A stretch of 64,000 nt of DNA from assembly GCA_001986395.2 (NCBI GenBank), contig MQVO02000007.1, forward strand, positions 1,364,001 through 1,428,000. The letters are read 5' to 3'. Under the pieces are notes generated by a model. It searched no databases. It was not told the DNA's origin and saw only the letters and a list, made by a program, of their open reading frames with translations. A program made the position numbers and the translations under genes. Every line of letters starts with the position of its first letter. Within the stretch, counting starts at the first letter, position 1. This document shows positions 44,165 through 55,087 of the stretch, one piece after another. This DNA comes from Irpex lacteus. Taxonomy: Eukaryota > Basidiomycota > Agaricomycetes > Polyporales > Irpicaceae.

Positions 44165-45768
44165 TCACATCCTCTGTAGTCGCTCCATGCCAATCATCTG
44201 GGTAAGCTTGTCTTCGCGGAAAGCTTTTGTGCGATCCGGGCCAGTGACTTTCCCCCAGCCTGCTAGGGGTATAACGATGGCGGTAAGGTTGTCCTGTGAT
44301 TGCATCTCGGAGGCGAAGTCGACGATACGCTTAGCAGCGTCGCGTGGTGTGGATGCTGCTCTTGCAAGGTCAGATACTTCATCATCTGATACGACGGAAG
44401 ATACGCCATCCGATATGAGAGTCAGATGCGAGTATTCTGGACCTATTTGGAAAGGAATAGGGTATCAGAGGAGTTGATGAGATGCTAACGCAGTCCAAAC
44501 TGACCATGGAGTAGCTTGGAGCGGACTTCAGGTTCAGGGGTCACACCAAGAGGCTTGTATTTCAGATCTCCAAGGCTAAAGTTCAACGATTAGAGGTACT
44601 CAATTATTGACGCAATGGTGTCGAACCTCCTAGTGTTCTCAAGGACGCCCATCCAACTGTAGAATGTCATATCAGCCTAGTCAGAGAGAATAAGGTGCAA
44701 TTAATCGTACCGCGCTTCGCCAAATGAGTCTAGTATCAATCCACTACCCATGCTTCTACGGAGTCTGGTGGCCTCTATTCGAGTGTCCGCGTGATGGTTT
44801 TCTGTCATCGGTATGACCTTTCCTTGGTCTACCGCCGTTAGTAATACTCGAGTATCTCTAATTGCGTGCGATGAGCCAGTGAGTTTCCGAACAAATCAAA
44901 GGCCTCACCCAACGTGCGCTACCGTAAGAGATAGCTTCTCTGACGCAAAGAATGGCTGAACTGGGTTGTCTAGGGAGTGAAGAAGAACCACTGAAGCTGT
45001 GGCGCCACATGTCTTGGCTGCTGTCTCAATGGCAAGCTGACGGTCTATCTGAGCAAAACCATCTCGTCAATTTCCATGACATAAAACCAAAACCATGAGT
45101 GCCCAACTGACTTCAAAGAATGCCAGGGTAGCTCTCGCCTCGAGGTCCATCTTCTCTGATTCGTGTCCAGGTCGCGCCCAAGGCGCGAGCGCACCACCTC
45201 TGAAGCGTTTGAAGTATCCTCCCAGCTCTTTAGCCCATGCCAACATGTCGGGTACGTGCGACGGGTGAGCTGATTCAAAGAATCCATGAAGTTCTTGACG
45301 GAGGTACTGAGAGACAGTCGAGCCGCCATGACCGTCGTATATTCCGACGAACAGAACCTGCCTGGCGAGTGCCTCCGGCAGCGACGATGGATCCCAGTCG
45401 AGGTCATGGAACTTCTTGAGACTCAACTTGAGTTCTTCTGGGTCTAGAGAGAGCGCGGAGAAGGTATAGAAATCTTCTTGGTGCCTGCACAGATCCAGTA
45501 AGAAAATCAAAGAAACTGTTGAATAGAGCGATACACGCCTTCGGTTTCCTCTAGAATTAGCAACTCCAATGACCTTGGGATTGTTTAAAGGAATGCGTGC
45601 GGTTCCACCTGGTAGCTATTAGCCCTTACCATGGAGTAGTCTCAGAACGCGAAGCGCACCTGGGGTAGAGAACCGAATATAGTCATGATACTGAGCGACA
45701 TGGCGTGGCTGAAGGAGAGAGCGAAAACGAATAGAGGACCGAGCACGATGGTAGAGGGGTAACGCCAT
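44165..45768 (-). CDS. PP2C-type protein phosphatase, probably mitochondrial
   Basis: Mg/Mn-dependent Ser/Thr phosphatase. Eight exons (45660-45768, 45539-45608, 45112-45484, 44909-45048, 44711-44857, 44627-44656, 44505-44575, 44165-44442) give 405 aa. The first 35 residues are Arg/Leu/Ser-rich (MALPLYHRARSSIRFRSLLQ), a likely mitochondrial presequence. PP2C motifs: VANSRGNRRHQEDFYTF, VGIYDGHGGSTVSQYL, TASVVLLHSL, THVG-like AHVGDTRVLLTAVD, NTRSLGDLKYKPLG, LTLISDGVSSVVSDDE and SQDNLTAIVIPL. The metal-binding Asp residues (EDF, DGHGG, SDGV, QDN) are present. Intron 2 (45485-45538) must be read as GC-AG to keep frame. Closest in idea to yeast Ptc5/Ptc6, which act on the pyruvate dehydrogenase complex; that assignment is inference. 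Confidence 0.88.
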
Positions 45769-46539
45769 GCAGTATTAATTGTATTCGCTCCATGAACTGA
45801 AGCATGGAGATGAGGGGATGCAGCGCAAGTGCAAACTGCACTCCTCGCAAGTGCCAAAGTCGTAGAACCTCGAGGTTAAGCTGTTCTATGCGGACAAGAG
45901 AAGTTCCTGGATGGACGTAGGTGTTGGTCGTCGTCGTTGCAGATAGCGTCCGACGTTGAACGCTGCGACTAGAGTCGGCCAGGGTATATTGTGAGTGATG
46001 AGCCGAACCAGGTGACTATTGGGCGGAAATCAGGCGCTATTCGACGCGAACCCGACACCGACTCCGAGATCCAATCAAAGAGCGAGTCGGCAGCTTGAAC
46101 TCGGACTGCCATCTTCGTCTGAACATGGCTCAGACAATTATTCATGTCGCCGGTGGGTCTGCTCTCCGGCTTGCAAATGTGCTTGCATTATTGATTCTCG
46201 TAAATTCATAGCGTGACAGGTTCGAATGTAAATGATGTTGTACCACATTGAGCAACTGGGCTTGTGTCGAGGCTGCACGCGCATCTTATGACCTCGTCGT
46301 TTGTCACCTATACTTACCATGGACCTCCCTTGCTGATCAGAAGGAGCATCCGCGAATATACACTGTTAATACAGCTGCCTGTTCAAGTTGACGGACTCCG
46401 CCACTATTCGCAAGCTTGCATCCTGCCCATCGCCTATCATGGCGTGGAGTCTACTTCCAGCTTTCAGTCTGCCGTCTTGTACCAGAAGGTTGCGGCTTGA
46501 ATGGAAGATCAATCCCGTCAGTTAGAACAATGAAATAGC
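45769..46539. other. divergent intergenic region
   Basis: About 770 bp between the PP2C ATG and the phosphatase promoter. It contains short frames on the + strand (46019-46500) without recognisable domains. No repeat or RNA gene seen. Confidence 0.4.
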
Positions 46540-46548
46540 GTATATATT
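46540..46548 (+). promoter_or_regulatory. TATA-like element of the histidine acid phosphatase
   Basis: GTATATATT lies about 60 bp upstream of the ATG at 46607, a plausible core-promoter position. Confidence 0.5.
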
Positions 46549-46606
46549 CGCCCAGGTTGAACGAAACGCTAACCTGGAGCCCCCTCCTCGCTCAGTTCTG
46601 TACAGG

Positions 46607-48735
46607 ATGCACGTTCCTTACCTTGTGCAAGCACTGTTCTCTGCAGGCCATATCGCTACCACTACCACCACCACAACCAGTATCCCCGGATCCTCCTACG
46701 CAGGCTCAACTTCCAGCGCAGTATATCCTCCACCCAATGCAACCATAACACAATACTCGTCTTTCTTCCCGGGCGCAACAGAGGTTGGCTTTGCGGGAGC
46801 AACGCCCAGTAAGCAGTTTCCATAGCACGCGAACTTCGTCTCATCATGTCCTTCCAGCCGGTGACCATCCGGAGGCCCTTGCTACTGCAGCAGCTGCAGA
46901 GAAGGGCGATGTATACCCCCTCACCAGGCCTCCTACTTTGTCGAACAAAGGCTCAGAAGGCTCCTTGGCCTTCAACCCGATGCGTTCATGGGGTAACTTG
47001 TCACCATGGTTCTCTGTCGACTCCGGAGACAACGGCCTTCCCGACGCCACCCCTCAAGTCCCAGATGGATGCGAATTGACGCAAGTACATCTGCTGCATC
47101 GTCATGGCGCGAGATATCCGACTACGGCAGATGCACCTGCCCAGTTTGCAGCTGCTTTACACCAGGTCGCCAGTACAACCGGGTTTAGTGTCTCAGGGCC
47201 TCTGAAGTTTCTGAGCAATTGGACTTACAAGCTTGGCGCCGATTTGTTATTGCCTTTTGGTAGGCAGCAGCTGTGAGTACCTCTTCAATAATATCGAATA
47301 TGTATAGCTGAATGATGGCCAAGTTTGAGAATGGTGTGAGCTTCCGTATTCGTTACGGAAAGCTCTTGGACGGATTTAAGGGAATCCCTGTAATCCGTAC
47401 AACATCGCAAGGTTTGTGAACATGCTGATTTCCGGTATCTGTGTTTGCTGACAGTCGTCACCCCTAGCTCGTATGGTAGACTCAGCGTACGTGTGCGACT
47501 ATTGATAACATACACATGGCCAAAGTAAGCCACATACAGCGTATCCTTCTCGGCTGGTTTCTTCGGAGTCCAAGAATACCGCGATCAAGCGCATCTGTCT
47601 ATAGCGGTTGAAAGCCCAGGCAAGAACACCACCTTGGCGTCCTATATGAACTGCCGAAACATGTTCAGGAATGCCGGCGCTGCGAACAGTGCTCTCGCGC
47701 AATGGGGCCCGGTGTATTTGAACAAAGCCATCGACCGATTACAGAAGTATATCAGCGGGACCCAGCTGAACTATACTCACGTGCACGCCATGCAGGAGCT
47801 GTGTGCGTACGAGACAGTCGCTCTCGGGTATTCGGAGTTCTGCGGACTATTCACAGAGGAGGAATGGAAAGATTTTGAATATCTAATGGGTATGTCATGC
47901 TTTGTTCGCCCTGTTAAATCGTTGACAAGTCCAGTGTAGATCTCAGTTTTTGGTACCTCGGAGGACCTGGTGATCCTACAGCTTCAGCACAAGGAATCGG
48001 TTACGTGCAAGAACTTGTCGCACGTCTGACGCAAACACCGTTAACGAGTTTCAATACGTCCACAAACAAGACACTCAATGGTAACAATATCACTTTCCCT
48101 CTCGACCAGCCAATGTAAGATATTTCATGCTCGTGCACGAGGTGAAGTTTGCTGATTTGTTCATTACTTCATTCGCAGGTACATTGACTTTACTCACGAT
48201 CTTACTATTGCAACCAGTACGTATTGCGAACAGTGATCTATACGTGGTGCTGAGTTTTTACTCTAGTATTGACGGCCATGAACATCTCAACTGGTCATTT
48301 CGCCAGCCAAGGGCCGCTTCCTGTGACCCACATCCCTGCGAACCTGGTGAGCTCTCTTAAATCACACACGATTGAATGACGCTAACTCGTCGTGGAAAGA
48401 CGTATCGCCTTCAACACATGCTCCCTTTCGCTGCAAACCTAGTTGGCCAGGTTCTAACCTGTCCCGCCTCGCAAGAGAACCCGACGCCAGTGCCGTTTAT
48501 TCGATGGATCTTGAATGACGGCGTAGTGCCGCTCACGGGAATCAAACAATGCGCCAAGCACAGTGACGAAAACGGTCTTTGCCCTTTGGGGAGATTCATC
48601 GATGGGATGCGCGAACTCGTCGAAGACACGGACTGGAAATACGGTTGTATAGGAAACTGGACCATTCCAGGTGTGCCGAACGCCATCGTAAATGGCAAAC
48701 CACCGGCGACCTCGAAGCCACCTTGTCCCGTCTAG
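46607..48735 (+). CDS. histidine acid phosphatase (phytase-like), with one apparent frame break
   Basis: Hydrolyses phosphate monoesters such as phytate through a phospho-His intermediate. Exons: 46607-46808, 46858-47272, 47324-47411, 47468-47486, 47540-47889, 47940-48114, 48179-48216, 48267-48346 and 48400-48735. The N-terminus is Thr-rich (poly-Thr from an ACC repeat at 46657-46678). The catalytic RHGARYP is at about residues 149-155, the proton donor HD in YIDFTHDLTIAT, and other blocks are LLPFGRQQL, IPVIRTTSQARMVDSA, FSAGFFGVQEYRDQ and WILNDGVVPL. Several N-glycosylation sequons (NTS, NKT, NIT) fit secretion. Between QQL and FENGVSF no splice combination keeps frame; total exon length is one base short. 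One extra T at 47324-47326 would give 567 aa. The signal or anchor region is weak and the true start could lie in an unseen upstream exon. Confidence 0.85.
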
Positions 48736-49204
48736 ACGGCATGTGTCAAGAGAAGGATACGTTCCCTGTGGCACCGTGCGCATCGGAGACGCGCAGGTCT
48801 GGTTGTTCGTCGGGCTTGCAGAGTCCATCGGTCTTGTGTCGCACATCTCTCGCCGTAATGCTGTAATATGTACTTACAACATGAATAACGTTTGCTTACT
48901 TCAAATTTCGGTATTGTGTCGTGCGATGTAAGATGCTATGTCCACTTGTAATGACCTCCGAGATGCCCATACCTGCGAGATCTTGAGGGCATCGATCCCG
49001 CCCCCGACGTAAAGTGACGCGTCGTCGGCAGCATTTCGCCCCAGAGGACGTGGAGCGCCCAGCGGGTGAGCCAGAATCAGGCGGCAATTGTCGCACGTGA
49101 TCTATTTTGAAGCCTCGCGTTAGTCAGTTGCGCCAGATTGCGGGACGGAAAGTCGAGTCGGTCGAGTCGTCCGGCTCATCCACGACTCTCTTCATTCTAC
49201 CCCC
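48736..49204. other. intergenic
   Basis: About 470 bp between the phosphatase stop and the m-AAA protease ATG. No gene or repeat recognised. Confidence 0.4.
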
Positions 49205-51776
49205 ATGATCCCTCGAACGTTACGGGCATCTGGCCTGGCCACTCGTCGTGTCGCTTACCTGAGCAGAGCAGGCTGGACGAGGACCTCAATACGAGCATAC
49301 GCAACACCGTCGGACAACACTCCCAAGCCGGAGCAGAAGCCGAAGGACGACAAGGTCTCGCAGGAGAAGGGAAAGGAGAAGGAGGGAGAGAACAAGGTCG
49401 AGGGGAAGCAGGAGAATAAGGATGACGACGCTCTGAATAAGCTGGAAGGCTTTTTCCAGCGGTACCACCAACACCTTAACCAGCGCATTCAGCAGGAGCA
49501 GCAGCGCCAGGAGGACGGCAACGAGCATGGCCAACGGAATAGGCAGGAAGGCGGAGGTCCTAAGCCTCCACCACCAGGCGGAAACAACAATGGCCTCAAT
49601 ACCAATCAGTTGGCTCTCCTTGGTACCACCGCAGCTATATTCTACGCACTCTCCAACTCGAGCTCCCCCACCTCTCGTGAGATCACCTGGCAGGAGTTCC
49701 GCACCGCATTCCTTGACAAGGGCTTGGTCGACAAGCTGGTCGTCGTGAACAGGAGCAAGGTACGGGTCAGGCTACACTCGAATGCCACCGGTGCCATGTA
49801 TCCTTCATCACCAGCTGGTGGAGGAGAATATTACTTCTCCATCGGCTCGGTGGAGGCCTTTGAGCGTAAACTCGACGAGGCACAGCGGGAACTTGGAATT
49901 CCCTCCCACGAACGAATACCCGTGGCCTACCATGACGAGGTTTCTGCATTCAGCTACCTCCTCAACTTCGCCCCGACACTTCTCTTCGCCGGTCTACTCT
50001 TCTACCTTTCAAGAAGAGCCGGCGGTACGAGCGGCTCATCTGGTGGTATTTTCAACATTGGCAAGAGCAAAGCACGTATGTTTAACCAGGAGGTGGATGT
50101 GAAGGTCAAGTTCCAGGATGTGGCGGGAATGGATGAGGCGAAGCAGGAGATTATGGAGTTCGTGTCATTCCTGAAGGAACCATCGAAGTACGAGAAGCTC
50201 GGCGCAAAGATTCCTCGCGGTGCCATCCTCTCTGGGCCTCCTGGTACTGGTAAGACTTTGCTCGCCAAAGCAACCGCTGGCGAGGCAAACGTCCCCTTCT
50301 TCTCCGTCTCCGGCTCTGAATTCGTTGAGATGTTCGTTGGTGTTGGGTCGTCCCGTGTACGGGACCTGTTCGCCACGGCCAAGAAGAACGCGCCTTGTAT
50401 CATCTTCGTCGACGAAATCGATGCCATTGGTAAAGCTCGTGGCAAGAAGGGCGGATTCGGTGGCAACGATGAGCGGGAGAATACCCTCAATCAACTGCTT
50501 GTCGAGATGGATGGGTTTGGAACCAAGGAGCACATTGTCGTCCTCGCTGGTACTAACAGGCCGGACGTCCTCGACCCCGCGCTCATGCGACCTGGTCGTT
50601 TCGACAGGCACATTGCCATCGACCGCCCCGACGTTGGAGGCCGTAAGGGCATATTCGCCGTTCACCTCAAGCCCCTTCGACTCTCGGAGAAGCTACCAGC
50701 ACACGACGTCCTGGCACATAAGCTGGCTGTCTTGACTCCCGGATTCTCTGGTGCCGACATTGCCAACGTGTGCAATGAAGCTGCTCTTCATGCTGCACGA
50801 AAGGGTCACGATTTCGTTGAGGAGGGTGACTTTGAAAGTGCGATTGAGCGAGTCATTGTTGGGTTGGAAAGGAAGAGCAGGTTGTTGAGCCCGGAGGAGA
50901 AGAAGACCGTTGCGTACCACGAAGCTGGCCATGCTGTCTGTGGTTGGTTCCTTGAGCACGCCGACCCATTGCTCAAGGTCAGCATCATCCCTCGTGGTGT
51001 TGGAGCATTAGGCTACGCTCAGGTAAGTGTCCGCCCTATTTGAAGCCTTTTATTCTCCTTACTGACAATTTCGCAGTACCTCCCACCTGACCGTTATCTC
51101 CTCTCAACACCTCAGATGATGGATCGTATTTGCATGACTCTCGGTGGTCGTGTATCCGAGGAGATATTCTTCGGCACCGAGAACATCACCACTGGTGCTC
51201 AAGACGATCTGCAGAAGATCACTCGTATGGCTTTCGAGGCCGTCGCCAACTACGGTATGAACGACGTGATCGGACCCGTCAGCTACGGTGGTGCGCAAGG
51301 CTCTGCAGAAGGCTGGCAGAAGCCGTTCAGCGAGAAGACTGGACAGATCCTGGACGACGAAGTCCGCAAGATGATTGTGTAAGTTGATTTTGTCGGCTTG
51401 TTCTAAAACTTCTGTTCATCAATTTTCTCGTACAGTGCTGCCCACCAACGCACACGGGATCTCCTCACTAAGCATCGCGAGGACGTCGAGAAAGTGGCCA
51501 AGCTTTTGCTCGACAAAGAAGTGATCACACGGTAAATACTACACTTTTATCCTCTTACCAGCTTATCTTACATAACATTGCAGTGAGGACATGATCAGCC
51601 TGCTTGGAAAGCGACCATTTGCCAACCGCAAGGACGACATGGACAAGTGGCTCGATGAGAACAGCCCTGAGAAGAGCGCCCCTCCTCCATTGGAGACAGC
51701 AAATGACCAGCCTCCATCACCAGAGGCCCCCGCTCCAACAGCGGCGACTAAGCCTTTGGGAGATGAGCTACGGTGA
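49205..51776 (+). CDS. AFG3: mitochondrial m-AAA protease subunit (Afg3/Yta12 type, FtsH family)
   Basis: ATP-dependent zinc metalloprotease of the inner mitochondrial membrane facing the matrix, for quality control and processing of ribosomal protein L32. Four exons (49205-51022, 51077-51378, 51436-51531, 51584-51776) give 802 aa. Arg/Thr-rich presequence, then a Lys/Glu/Gln-rich linker. First membrane span near residue 135 ([14 protein letters not shown]), intermembrane domain, second span near 257 ([17 protein letters not shown]). AAA domain: GPPGTGKT (about 343), [11 protein letters not shown] (about 398), second region of homology with RPGRFDRHI. Protease zinc site HEAGH at about residue 572, third ligand Asp in [13 protein letters not shown]. 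The Pro/Ala-rich C-terminus is usual. Afg3 versus Yta12 cannot be settled by eye. Confidence 0.96.
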
Positions 51777-52023
51777 TAGATTCATATAATCGTTGCGGCC
51801 GAGTCACTTTGTATCTTCGCATGCTTTCGAGCCTTACATCCATTGCATTGTTTAAGTTGTTGACTGTATCTCAAGTTGTTTCACCCTACTCAATTTTACT
51901 CTACCTAATTCCAATGACTTGCGTGAACGGGGAAGACTGGGTCGTGTATGAAAGTTAGAGGCAGCTGTTATCTTCGGGGGAGGATGCTGTGGTAATAATA
52001 ATACTGAGCGCATTCTTCCACAT

Positions 52024-52135
52024 GGCAAGATGGCCGAGTGGTCTAAGGCGTGTGACTCAAGCTGCAAAATGCTTGCCGGCAACGGTCGGTCTTCTCATAG
52101 GGCAACCTGCGTGGGTTCGAATCCCACTCTTGTCA
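52024..52135 (+). tRNA. tRNA-Leu(CAA) with intron
   Basis: Acceptor 52024-52030 (GGCAAGA) pairs with TCTTGTC at 52128-52134, followed by discriminator A. D-arm GGCCGAGTGGTCTAAGGC, anticodon stem TGTGA with TCATA, anticodon CAA at 52058-52060. The intron runs from about 52062 to 52093 (32 nt) after the base 3' of the anticodon. The long variable arm (GGGCAACCTGC) is typical of leucine tRNA, and the T-arm is GTGGG-TTCGAAT-CCCAC with the internal B box at 52114-52124. Confidence 0.92.
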
Positions 52136-52138
52136 ATC

Positions 52139-52144
52139 TTTTTT
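52139..52144 (+). terminator. RNA polymerase III terminator
   Basis: A run of six T four bases after the tRNA 3' end. Confidence 0.8.
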
Positions 52145-52262
52145 CGTCTCTCGTTTTCACAACATTGCCTACTGAGTCCATGTAAGTCCCAGTTATTTTT
52201 GCACGCCATGGATGTTCAATATACATCGTGATTCTTTCACTATATAATCATACAGCAGAGTA

Positions 52263-54674
52263 TCACAGGGAATACTTGAATCCACTCCATTCGTCGCCCT
52301 TCTCGATCATGGCTTCCTCAACAGTGGTAAAATGTCCATTCTTTTCCTGAGCAAACTCATCGTATACTCCATCTATCACCTCATTGCGGAGGCCCTGCTC
52401 CCTCTTCCGATTCTCCCGCTTCAGGAGGATTAGATACAGGGCGGAAGATAACCACCCTATTGCGATATAGGCTAGAACAATACCATGACCTAGTCGATAC
52501 CATGGCTTGTCCACCGCTCGGTACTGGTTGAACAGTCAGTAAGACAGGGGGCGTAGGGAGTGCGATATTTACCACGTTTGAGGTCACCGCACCGTTCAGA
52601 TTACCCCAACCAATGGCCATACCTAGGGTGGCACTGCGCTTATACGAGCCTTCGACGTTACTCGAAACCCATGCTCTGATAGGCGTTCAGTAGAAGCCGA
52701 TGCGAATGGTAGAGTTACTTACACAGAGTTTGCTGATGAAGGATTCGTTTCAGCGAAACCATCAATGTTTTGCAGGGGAAAATACTCACGGATGGTTGGA
52801 TAGATTGCACTATACGGATAGACGGTGAATACAGAACATACAGAGACAGACGGAACACGACGTACGATGCAGCGAGATAAGTGGCAAAATATGACAAGGA
52901 CGGATTGCTAGATGCGATAAGTATGATGTACCCTATCAGACCCGTGCCAAATAGGATCCTTTGTTACGTCAGTTTCGTGAAAAACGTCAGTGATACAAAG
53001 CCAGCATACATGTTAAGAACGCCTCGATGACCGATACGATCCCCGAGAAAACCTATTCCAAGAGTGACGATACAGGCCCATGCGTAGACAGGGACCGATA
53101 GCAAGTTTGCAGCAGTTGCTTTGAAGCCTGGGGTGACGCGTCAGCGGACAATGTGGTGAAGTACGGTAGATGAACATACCGAGCTGAAAAGTAGACGGCG
53201 ATGTAAGTTGTGTGGAAGTATTTCGATCCAGAGGGAAGACTTTACCTGGTTGATGATTGTTGGTGTAAATAGTGAGAAGGCGAATAATGGCCCATCGCTG
53301 AATGAAGACAGCATTACTCGTTACAGTTGTAATGAAACAAGGAAGATGACGTACAACCCCATATAAATACCCACTGTAACATCCAGGCATTAGCACTACG
53401 CATGAAACCTCAGTAAAACATGAACAAACTAACTCGCAACCCATGTTTTCCAGTCCCTCAAGCTTTGCCAAACGAACTTCATCTTGAAGGACTCTCCAGC
53501 TGCACTGTGCTTCATATCTGACTGAAGGCGACGGATGACCCAAACACCTGATGATCATATGTGAATTGGGCCGAACCACAATCGAGAACAGTGTCACAAA
53601 AACCGTACGTTCAGTTTCATTGAGGAATTTGGCTGTTTCCGGGAAATCTTCCAGAATAAAGAACGAAGCTGCCGCGCAAAGGACAGTGAATAGCCCTTCA
53701 AGGATGAATATCCATGCCCAACCTGGCTTTCCACCGATACCGTCCATGTTGTGTATCGCTGCCGCTAATAGCCCGCCTGGCAGGTTACGATGGGTCAGCT
53801 TTCAGTTGAGAAAGTTTATATTTCCTTTCGCTCACTGAATGCACCGGCAACGGTGGCGGATGTGAAGAACACTGCCACTCTACCGCCTAGTTCGCATCGC
53901 TTATACCAACTGATAAAGTCACTGAGTTTCGTGGGAGCTGTTTGGCGAGGAAGTGGCGTACCATGACATGTAGAATACAACGCCAGGATACAACCCAGCC
54001 TCTGCCAGCCCCAGCACCACTCTGAGCCCTGTGTGTCGTGACGTTGGACACATGCGAAGCCATCATCACGAGCACAACGAGCACATACCCACGAGCCCCG
54101 CGTAATTTTTTACGAACCCATGAAATGTCTTTACTTCATTTTAGATGTTTATCATACAGAAGTGCGTGAATAGCGTACCATTGCGATACCCCATATAAGC
54201 ATAATGAACGATAGCCATCGTGAAGGGCGTAACTTTCGGAGAGCGACGTTGCTCGGTGGCTGATAATTCAATAGCGGAAGTAATCGCTCGCCATCAATCC
54301 AGCTATTCTTTACTGACCTCGAAGAGAGCATATGGAAAGAAGAACACGGTTAGCGCGATAAGATATTGCTTATCGGTTATGTGTAAATCGTTCTGCATGT
54401 TATAGAGCTGCCGTGAAAGAGTGAGTGTGTCACTGTTAGGCTAGCACTTCAGCGTACTTACCCTGGCATTTCCGATGTTGCCTCGATCTAGGAAGTTTAG
54501 GAGGTATAGGAGTGCGAGCCATGGCACGACATGCCAGTCAATCCTGCGCATCAGCTTTCGCTCGTCAATGTGGGATGCGTCTACCTCTGGACGATACAGC
54601 TGTGGCCTATCAATGGAGATTGCCTCATCTACTACGGCTGAGTCGCGTTTCTTGGTAGATCCCTCGATAGACAT
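52263..54674 (-). CDS. MFS transporter, allantoate permease family (Dal5/Tna1-like)
   Basis: Anion:cation symporter family carrier for organic anions such as allantoate, ureidosuccinate, nicotinate or pantothenate. Seventeen exons: 54462-54674, 54318-54407, 54179-54259, 54089-54128, 53962-54028, 53836-53909, 53609-53776, 53434-53547, 53358-53373, 53246-53297, 53180-53183, 53010-53127, 52866-52958, 52790-52809, 52723-52732, 52573-52675 and 52263-52523, giving 507 aa in frame throughout. Family blocks: RRIDWHVVPWLALLYLLNFL, DRGNIGNARLYNM, LRVVLGLAEAGLYPGVVFYM, WYKRCELGGRVAVFFTSATV, KPGWAWIFILEGLFTVL, GPLFAFSLFTPTIINQLGF, GFLGDRIGHRG, YKRSATLGMAIGWGNLNGAV and the C-terminal NRKREQGLRNEVIDGVYDEF. 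It contains a 4-nt and a 10-nt exon. Substrate cannot be decided from sequence. Confidence 0.92.
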
Positions 54675-55087
54675 TTTCGAGGTGAGCTTCACGCAGGAGA
54701 TTCTACTCGGGACCACGGTGCGCTACCTATATATACTGACCGAAGGTATGCTTTGATCCTATCAACTGCTGGCTCGTGGAGTTCGTGGATGATGTATTGT
54801 ATTCTGTTATGTGATAGTACAGACGCCGCAACATGGCTTATCTTTACTTCCTTCAGGGCCCGTGAGTCATGTGAAAGTGAGAGGACTAACATTGTGGCCA
54901 CTCACTGACTGCAGTAGGAAGTGACTGTCGTGGAATGTCACTACGTCGCAAGCATCGTGACCGTAAACCACGGAGCGCGAATCTCAGCTAGATATCCTCG
55001 CATGCACCACCGGCGTCCTAGGAATAATGTCAAGGATGTCTGGAACAGATCTTCCGCCTCGAAGATCCTATCGTGAGAAGACCGAGG
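54675..55087. other. intergenic
   Basis: About 410 bp, promoter side of the permease and 3' flank of UreD. GATA-type hexamers (TATCAAC, GATA within 54750-54840) could serve nitrogen regulation but are too short to be significant alone. Confidence 0.35.

Noticed and set aside
46657..46678. ACC/ACT microsatellite near the phosphatase start
   Set aside because: Short imperfect triplet repeat encoding poly-Thr; noted in the gene entry but not unusual in secreted fungal proteins.
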